A stretch of 64,000 nt of DNA, taken from positions 1,269,524 to 1,333,523 of the forward strand of contig QANY01013855.1 of assembly GCA_003255025.1 (NCBI GenBank). Direction: 5' to 3'. This document shows, piece by piece, positions 56,611 to 64,000 of this stretch. Both the position numbers and the translations under genes were made by a program. A model generated the notes under the pieces. That model saw only the letters and a program-made list of their open reading frames with translations. It searched no databases and was not told the origin of the DNA. The stretch's first letter is position 1, and each line of letters starts with the position of its first letter. This stretch comes from Datisca glomerata (Eukaryota > Streptophyta > Magnoliopsida > Cucurbitales > Datiscaceae).

Positions 56611-59400
56611 AACTCAAAAGGATGTCTAGACCCATGCCGAGCTCACCATTGGCCGATTGTGTACCTCGATATCTTCCATGTGTTGAATTTCTTATGTTGG
56701 CCAATTTCTATCCCTGATCGATTCGTTCATTTTTGCGTCAAAATAATAAGTTGTCAAGCCACGTCTAATACTATTAGAAAGCAACTATAAGCGTAAGATA
56801 ATGGCTACATGGTCTTCATCCACCAAATCTAAGTGAACCAGATATTTGAATAATTTTAAACTAGATATAAAAATTGGATTACTTAAATATCTCATTTGAA
56901 TTTAATATTCCGATCAATTTAAATTTTAAAGAAATCTCAATACTATTATCAAGCCAATAAAAAATTAAACTCATGTTTATGACTCGATACCTATATAAAT
57001 CATAAAGAGAGCAATTAAGACGGATCAGATGATCCCAATCAACAAACAAAACATCAACATTTCAACATTCAGACTACACCTCTGTTTTTGCTCTTTAGTT
57101 TTCAACTAATTCATTTGCTCCGTCTATCAACTAGCAATTCTCAACTTTGCTATTTCCTTTCAGAATATTTCAATAATAATTCTCGATTTCTTAGTTTATA
57201 TGGTATTGTAAAATCAATAAAATTCACTGTCGAAATCATTTTCTCAATTTTAAATTAGATCTAAGATAAAAAAATTAAATTTAATTTCTTTAACCAAATT
57301 TTGACATACTTACACCGATACGTGTAGATTTTAGTTGAGTCTAACCAAACATGTACACTATAATGATTTTTTTCTCTCTTTTTTGATAATTTTTTACCAT
57401 TTGCAAAATTGAGTAACAAGTCCTTATGGTCGGCCATATGGAACAAACCGCGACTGCAAGGGCGCTGTCAAGTGTTCCCCAGACCGACTGATTCATGAGC
57501 ACACATTTCATCCACCTGATTGAAGCATGGGACCCACGTGTTCCCCTTCTAGGGGGCCGGTTATCATTCTCATTCCTTAATCCTTTCACTTAAACCATAA
57601 GTAATTACTCTTAATCATGAATATTCCCATTCATAATAATTATTAATTGCCATTAAGTAACCAACGGTCCCCATTTTCAACCAAAGAGCAGCCCCCCAAA
57701 AATTGAAATTTTGTAAACATTCTTGGGATTATTATTATTATTATTAAAAAAGGGAGAGAAAATTAATATTTAAATTAGATAAGTTATATTATTATTTTTC
57801 GTTCATGCAACTCGACTCTTTTTTCATTTTGGTACTTGAAATTTTTTTTTTCGATTTAGTGCTTGTACTTTTAACATATTTTCTATTTGATCCTGAACTT
57901 TTAAAATAAAATGTTCCAGCTCAATCTGCTAAGTGCTACTACTTGACGGTGGTTGACCTAAAGCTTCAGTGCGACTACCTGGAAGCAAAGTAGCAAAGTT
58001 TGGGGTTATGATATATGACAGCTGCAATTTGGCTGTTTCTTTTAATGATAAAATCTAGTACTAAACTCATTTTCTTTTTGTTTTTCATTATATAATTGAA
58101 CTTGGACTAGGCCATTTTGGTCAACATCTCTGTTTTTCTTAAACTATTGTTTTAACTATATTATGTTTAATCCACCTTGTGTTTGTTATCATGTTGTCAC
58201 AGATTTAATCACGTGCTAATCACATCTTTTATCTAAAAATAGAAAAAATTTCTAATACTTCGGAGTATTAATTTCCATTACTCATTCAATCTACGTTGTC
58301 ATATATCTTAAAATATAATAATTTATTCATATTTCGAGAGAATAATATGAGTATATTTTAAAAATTAAACTGTACATATGACATCAAATGATACATGAAT
58401 TGATCATCTAACGAGGAACTCTTAATTTCAAATGATATTTCCTCAAATTGTCAAAAAAATTACTGGTCATAGTTTAATCAAAATATTTCTCTATAATTTA
58501 GTCTAACAATCGTTAATTTAATCATAAAAATACTACATCATAGTTTAACCAAAAAAATTATTAGATCACGATCTATCAAGAGACAACTTAGACAAGACCA
58601 CATTTTTAGTTAAAAATATTTAAATGTCAAAAAATATCGGGATCCATCCATCACAATTGATTAACAAACTAGTTTTCTTAATTTAATCGTTTTGATGCGG
58701 TTATCATTTAACTCGTGTTGTATCCAATGAGACAATATTACTGGATTTTAGCCATGTGGATTCATTCCAATTTAAGTTGTTATTTTTGTTGTGCGTCGAT
58801 GATAAATATTTAACATTCATTTTAGTTAGCGATTGAATTATTATTATCCTAAACATGATTAATTTTTTAGTATTCTAGATCGATGAGTTTCAAAACAAAA
58901 ATAAAAGTTATAGATCAGATTTTTATTAATCAAATTATGTGTTAAAGATTAGTGTTCTACAATTCATTAAAAACATTTATAAAAATAATATATGAATGAT
59001 TAATATCTCACTTAATCAATTAAAATTTAATCTAAATATTAATAAGTGTGTAATTACTCTTAGTTTATATTAGCAATGATATTTCGATAATGGTGGTCTA
59101 AAAACACAAATGCCTAAACCCACATGAGATTCCATGGAATCCATATTCAGCTTTATTTCCCTCATGCAGTTTTGTTTTCCAATACTAAATTCCTAAACAG
59201 TTTAAGTGGCTCCCATTCCTACATCACGTAGATTGATTTGGTCCAATGATCATATGAAATTAAGATAATTGAAGCACTTAGAGCTCAGGAGTCTTACTGA
59301 AAGCCTAGTCTCTATTGATTTCAAAAATCTCAACAGTAATATTACATGCCATCCTCTCTTTAGCGTGAAATTCCTAGTACTCATCTTGAAATCTGCAAAC
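56611..59400. other. AT-rich intergenic, nothing recognised
   Basis: No coding signature. An (ATT)5 run lies at about 57728-57744. 57810-57930 (TTTTGGTACTTGAAATTTTTTT...CCTGAACTTTTAAAAT) resembles the GGTAC/TCCTGAACTTT-type repeats common in plant intergenic DNA. A CACGTG G-box lies at 57535, without an associated gene. Confidence 0.45.
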
Positions 59401-59409
59401 ACAAACAAA

Positions 59410-59660
59410 GAACCCAAACAGTGAGAGGAACCGGGGGTGATTGTCTCGCCTAAGGGCCTCCAATGCCTAAGTCAATATCCTAACGCTATGTTGACATAGT
59501 TTTCTTAAGAGAGAGAATAGCATACCTTGCATACAGTAGATGTGGATATTTTTACTTGGAGCCTTAGAGGAGGAAGGGTGCTGGAAAAGCCTCAGGAGCA
59601 TGCGGGGGAAGTCTTCTGAGGCTCGATGACTGACTTTGATTGAACAAATGGGAGACGATC
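59410..59660 (+). mobile_element. Possible Ty3/gypsy LTR remnant
   Basis: GGGGGTGATTGTCTCGCCTAAGGGCCTCCAATGCCTAAGTCAA (59433-59475) resembles a motif I recall from LTRs of plant Tat/Ogre-type Ty3/gypsy elements (GGCxCTCCGACGCTCAAGTCAGT). It lies in a locally GC-richer block (59420-60000). No second LTR, primer site or coding domain is present. Confidence 0.35.
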
Positions 59661-61369
59661 TTAACATAAAGCGAGGGTCATTAAATGTTGATATGTTCTT
59701 TGAAGTGACCTGTCGGGGCTAGTTTGACATGTTGTTATGGCGATTGGACTAGTCAGGCATTTGGGCCTATGAGAAGGCGCTACCTGAGATGTTATTTTTT
59801 GCGGTAATGATGCCCCTAGCACTCGGAGTTATCCGAGCTCTCTTCGCAAGCTCCATTCTTTCTGTCCTTCATCTCTTCAGGTTTGTACAACCCGAGCTCC
59901 CTCAGGATTGATTAGGTGAGGCCAGACCTTCTCCATAAAACTCCTTTGTCATGAACTTTTTTGTGCGGTGTGACACGCGTCATCACATTGTTAGTGGCCA
60001 TGACAGTCTTCATCTCAAATAGACCACTATATAAAGAAAAACAAAAATTATAGTGAATAGTCTATTTTTACATGTTTTAGTAATTAGCTGGAAGAAAATG
60101 TGTGTCCAAATACAACCTTTAAAAGTTTAAAATTCTCTCTCAATACAAATTTTTGTACAATTTCCTAGACCTCAATTTATCCACAACTCATAACTACATA
60201 TCTATACAATGCTTTACGCATAGTATAAGTCCATGATGTATAAATATATATCCCTTACATTTTCAGTCATTTCTTACTTATGTTTCAAAAGTGAGCCACA
60301 CTCCTGATGGAATGTAATAAAGGTTATCGAGAAAATAGAGGCCTTAGGCATAGCTTGGACTAAGGTTAGGAAAACGCATTATTTTGGTACAATAGGCTCA
60401 CTCACGTAATCACAACGGTAACACACATCGAAATAGGGTCCGCGTTAAAATCATGCTGTTGAGCCTGAAATTGGACCATATCACATGCAGACTCACCATA
60501 ATAACGTATGTGCCAGAGTCATAACTTATAAGTGGGGTCATACCTTGTAGAGACTATGTCTGAGTCGAAGACCGCCCTTACACTCGAGGTGACCCATCAT
60601 CATAAAGATTGTATGGTAATAATAATAGTATCCTTGTGTTAAGATCACTATAAGGTGTTTGTTAACCCTTCAAATGTTTCATTACCACACACATAGTTCA
60701 TGTGAATGTTGACAATTATGTAAAATCAATATACTTAATATTTTTCCATGTATGTTAAATTTAAACAATAATTATATGTTCAACAGAGTAGTATAATTAC
60801 TCAACCAAGTATCAAAGTCGGCAGTGACGATTGTCGACTTAGATAGTTGAAGTTACAAACCTGTGCAGTTATAATGGCCAGCATGAGCGGGTGAAGTTAC
60901 AAACACGGACAATTAATATTAAAGACATGACATAATGGGAAAATAGTTCGAAAGGAGTTCAAACGTGGAAAAGTTGATAGTTATAGTTCAAAGCGGTTAC
61001 TTACCATAGTGCATGTACACTAAAAGAAGATGACGAAAAAATAAGCAGCCAAGCACACACGACCAGAAAAACTCAAAGACTGCACACTATAGTTATATCT
61101 TTATCTTTGGACTCGTTTTAGGAGTGATTACTGTACGACATAACACCATAGTGTTATTCTCATTTGTAATCTTTTTGTAATTCAATTACGATATTTATTT
61201 GGAGTAATCCTTAAATAAAACTACAATCCTAATTTGTAATCATTTGGGATAATTGAATTATAGAATAAAATGGAAGCAATCCTAATTTATATTGTCATTG
61301 CAATTCTAATCTCAAATAGAATTACATTCCTACCCTCGTTGAAATATTTTTTCTCACACTTTCTCTCTC
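59661..61369. other. Intergenic, nothing recognised
   Basis: No coding frame or known element end is found. Confidence 0.45.
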
Positions 61370-61870
61370 ATTTTATTAATTTAATTAAAATTAACTTTAT
61401 TAATGTTTAGTTTAGTATTATTAATTTATTTAAATATTAATAAAAAGAATTAAAAATAATGTTGAAATTTCAATTAAAAATATTTTTTTTATTAGATCTC
61501 TTGTATCATTAATTTAATTATGATTATTTTTTAAAATTTGGTTTAGCATTATTAACTTATTTAGATATTAATTAAAATTCATTTTAATTTATTTTTTATT
61601 TTTAACTAAAATATTAATAAAAATTCATTTTATTAAATTAATTAAAATTAATTTTTTTCAAGTTTAGACTAGCAATATTAATTTATTTAAATATCAATAA
61701 AAGTTATTTAAAATTAATGTTAAAATTTTCACGTGAATTTTTTTTATTATATCTCTTATTTTATTAATTTGATTAAAAATATTTTGTAAATTTAGTTTAG
61801 CAGATTAATTTATTTAAATATTAATTAAAATTAATAAAAAATTATGTTAAAATTGCACGTCAAATTTTTT
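61370..61870. repeat. Degenerate AT-rich tandem repeat, ~120-135-bp steps
   Basis: Blocks of the form TTATTAATTTAATTAAAATT, GTTTAGTTTAG, TATTAATTTATTTAAATATTAA recur about four times (near 61370, 61505, 61625 and 61755). They are too diverged and AT-rich for an exact period. Confidence 0.6.
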
Positions 61871-62249
61871 TTAGATAGTATGTAACTAAAAAGATATTTA
61901 AGTAACTTAATGTTATTTACACAAATTTACAACAACAGTTAACATATACCAAACATATCAATAATTAATTATCAATTATCACATCATAGATTATCATGCA
62001 TAAACAAATATGACAATTCTATTTTACAGGCATTTAAATTACAAGCAATTAAATTACGATGATCATTGTAGATTACGCAAATCTAACGACCCTAAGTGCA
62101 TTTATACTCGTTCATGTGTTTTATTCCTGGCAAACTATTATATAATTATGAGGTGTTTGAAAACATTCTCATGGCTATATGACCGGGTACAAACAATTTC
62201 GTGTTCAGTATACGATAATCATTGAGCATTGCAGTAGTAATAACATTAT
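61871..62249. other. AT-rich intergenic
   Basis: Nothing recognised. The open frame at 62010-62225 has no family features. Confidence 0.4.
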
Positions 62250-64000
62250 TACAAAACAACGAAATGTCATTACCCTTTAAAATGAGAGTAATGAGTCATC
62301 ACATGGTAAAAACTTTATATTAAATAAATAAAATATACAGAATAAAATAATTTTACTGTATAGCTACAATAAATACAATAATCAACATATTTATAATAAT
62401 ATATTGTATATCATAGTATTACAGTATTATAGTATTATATTGCAGAAAATATTACTTGACATTATTTGTAGGATAATGTTTTATTTTGTCATTAAAAATA
62501 TATATTAAAAATAATATTAACTAATAAAATATATGCAATATATAATTTCGTATTTTTAAAAAATATGTAAATAATAAAATATTAATATAAAGTAATATTG
62601 TATTGAATAAATAGATATTCATATGTAAAAATACTAATATTTAGAATTTAATTGGTATAACATATACATGGTAATAAAGATATTAATATTTACTTGTATA
62701 AATTGATAAATTAGTTTATATATTGTTTTGAAATAATTGGAACAACAAATATTGATGTAGAAAATAATACATAAAATATTATTCATATATGAAATAAAAA
62801 CTTTATAGCGCATTTTCATACACCTTAGCATATTTTTAACAAAAAAATATACATAATGTTTCCTATATACTTTCTTATTTTTCATTATTGTTACATTTAA
62901 AGTAATTTTACATTCCGCTAAAGGAAACCCTTCAAGTTACTTGTATTTTTCTTTGTAGTATCTACTTACAAAAAACATCTTTGTTTTTTACCATCATCCC
63001 TTAAGTTACAAACCTTCTTTATTGAGGCAGTAAGAGCCATTTATCTTGTCTTTTAGCAAAAATCAGGTTTGAGTCAAACCAAATTAAAGTACCTGAGTTA
63101 TACCATGTAAGAAATCTATTTAAATAATGGAACACGTAACTTAAATCTATTAAGTTAAGCAACCATTCAAACGTTGCTTGTTTAATGGTAACATGAAAAT
63201 ATTACCATGACAATGGGTGTGGGTAAAACATTACGATGTTCATCATTTGAGAAACTGAATTATGTACATTACCACAGTAGTAACATCCGTGCAAAACATG
63301 ATTTTTCATTAGCCTTTAACTTTCATAATAATACAACATATAGTAAATAACATTACTATTATTAGCCAAAATAATGTTATGTTATATTTTATTTTTAACT
63401 TTTTACTCAAAAGATATTTTATAGTACGTTTAAATATATTAATAACATTACTAAATTTCATTGATACAAAAAAACATAATAATACAACATATTACTTATA
63501 ATATTATATATTATATTATATGATTTTAATAGTATAGTAGTTAGACCGAATAAAAATTAATATTACCATATTATTTATAAGAATATTTTATTTTGCATAA
63601 ACATATATTATTATCCAAAATAATGTGATAAAATAAAACATTCTAAATATCTCAAATATATATTTATATATTTTTAGAAATACATATAAATCATAAAAAT
63701 ATCCATAGAAAATAATATTACATTGAATAGTTAGATATTCGTACATAAACTATTTATTGTAAAGTATGGAATTATATATAATAATATTTATTTATATGAA
63801 TTGATGAACTAATCCATGTATAATTTATTAAAATATTTTGAACCACAAAAACATTGGTATGGAAAATAACGCATAAAATAATATTCAAATATGAAATAAT
63901 AAAAAATATATACATTTTTGTACACCTTACCATGGTTTTTTACAAACAAATACAATAGTATCACACTCATGTGGTAATGTTACACACTTTCACATTCTTG
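62250..64000. repeat. Diverged ~1.1-kb direct duplication
   Basis: The left copy (about 62460-62860) and the right copy (about 63590-63990) share ordered blocks: ATTGAATA...AGATATTC (62602/63722), TATTTACTTGTATAAATTGAT versus TATTTATATGAATTGAT, GAAAATAATACATAAAATA versus GAAAATAACGCATAAAATA, and CATTTTCATACACCTTA versus CATTTTTGTACACCTTA. Offset is about 1.10-1.12 kb. The window ends inside or just after the right copy. Sequence between the copies (62900-63250) is unrelated. Confidence 0.7.

Overview
This window is plant nuclear DNA, very probably from a eudicot. It is AT-rich and gene-poor, and I see no complete protein-coding gene. Almost everything recognisable is a mobile element or its debris: Ty1/copia, Ty3/gypsy (an Athila-like element and a chromodomain-bearing chromovirus), CACTA DNA transposons and one L1-type LINE. 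Host genes appear only as broken fragments: a mitochondrial complex I 23-kDa subunit, an LRR receptor-like kinase and an m-type thioredoxin. Plant origin rests on these families, on the plant CACTA termini and on the plastid-type thioredoxin. No species can be named.

Layout. 1-2.7 kb: patchwork of host gene fragments ending at a CACTA terminus. 3.86-5.36 kb: a decayed CACTA element with transposase exons (minus). 5.48-7.2 kb: Athila LTR, primer site and the start of gag. 7.2-8.95 kb: CACTA-like debris, then a minus-strand copia remnant with one LTR. 9.77 and 10.35 kb: two CACTA left ends, the second split by a full-length but inactivated Reina-like chromovirus (10578-15998, 355-bp LTRs). 17.0-18.0 kb: a two-level tandem repeat. 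18.6-21.75 kb: a copia element with LTR, primer site, gag and pol pieces, fused to a second TNT1-94-like copia pol (21.77-28.9 kb). That pol is interrupted by a 3.73-kb gag-only copia element (25129-28858) with perfect 5-bp target duplications. 29-42.3 kb: a mosaic of decayed copia elements with a 17-bp telomere-motif minisatellite, a 1.77-kb chimeric segment present twice, and a 139-bp tandem expansion in only one of those copies. 43.6-49.6 kb: a LINE on the minus strand (CCHC ORF1; endonuclease, reverse transcriptase, zf-RVT and RNase H in ORF2). 52.4-52.8 kb: thioredoxin m fragment. 55.3-56.6 kb: two adjacent tandem arrays (about 175 bp x3, about 74 bp x7). 57-64 kb: AT-rich sequence with an LTR-like remnant and degenerate direct repeats.

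The genes do not form a working pathway. The region reads as a layered record: old copia pol, then the gag-only insertion; old CACTA, then the chromovirus insertion; and recombination producing chimeric copia segments that were duplicated afterwards. I found no convincing new biological system. The most informative items are the gene-fragment patchwork at the left edge, the gag-only copia element with a clean empty-site reconstruction, the duplicated chimeric copia segment, and the nested tandem repeats.
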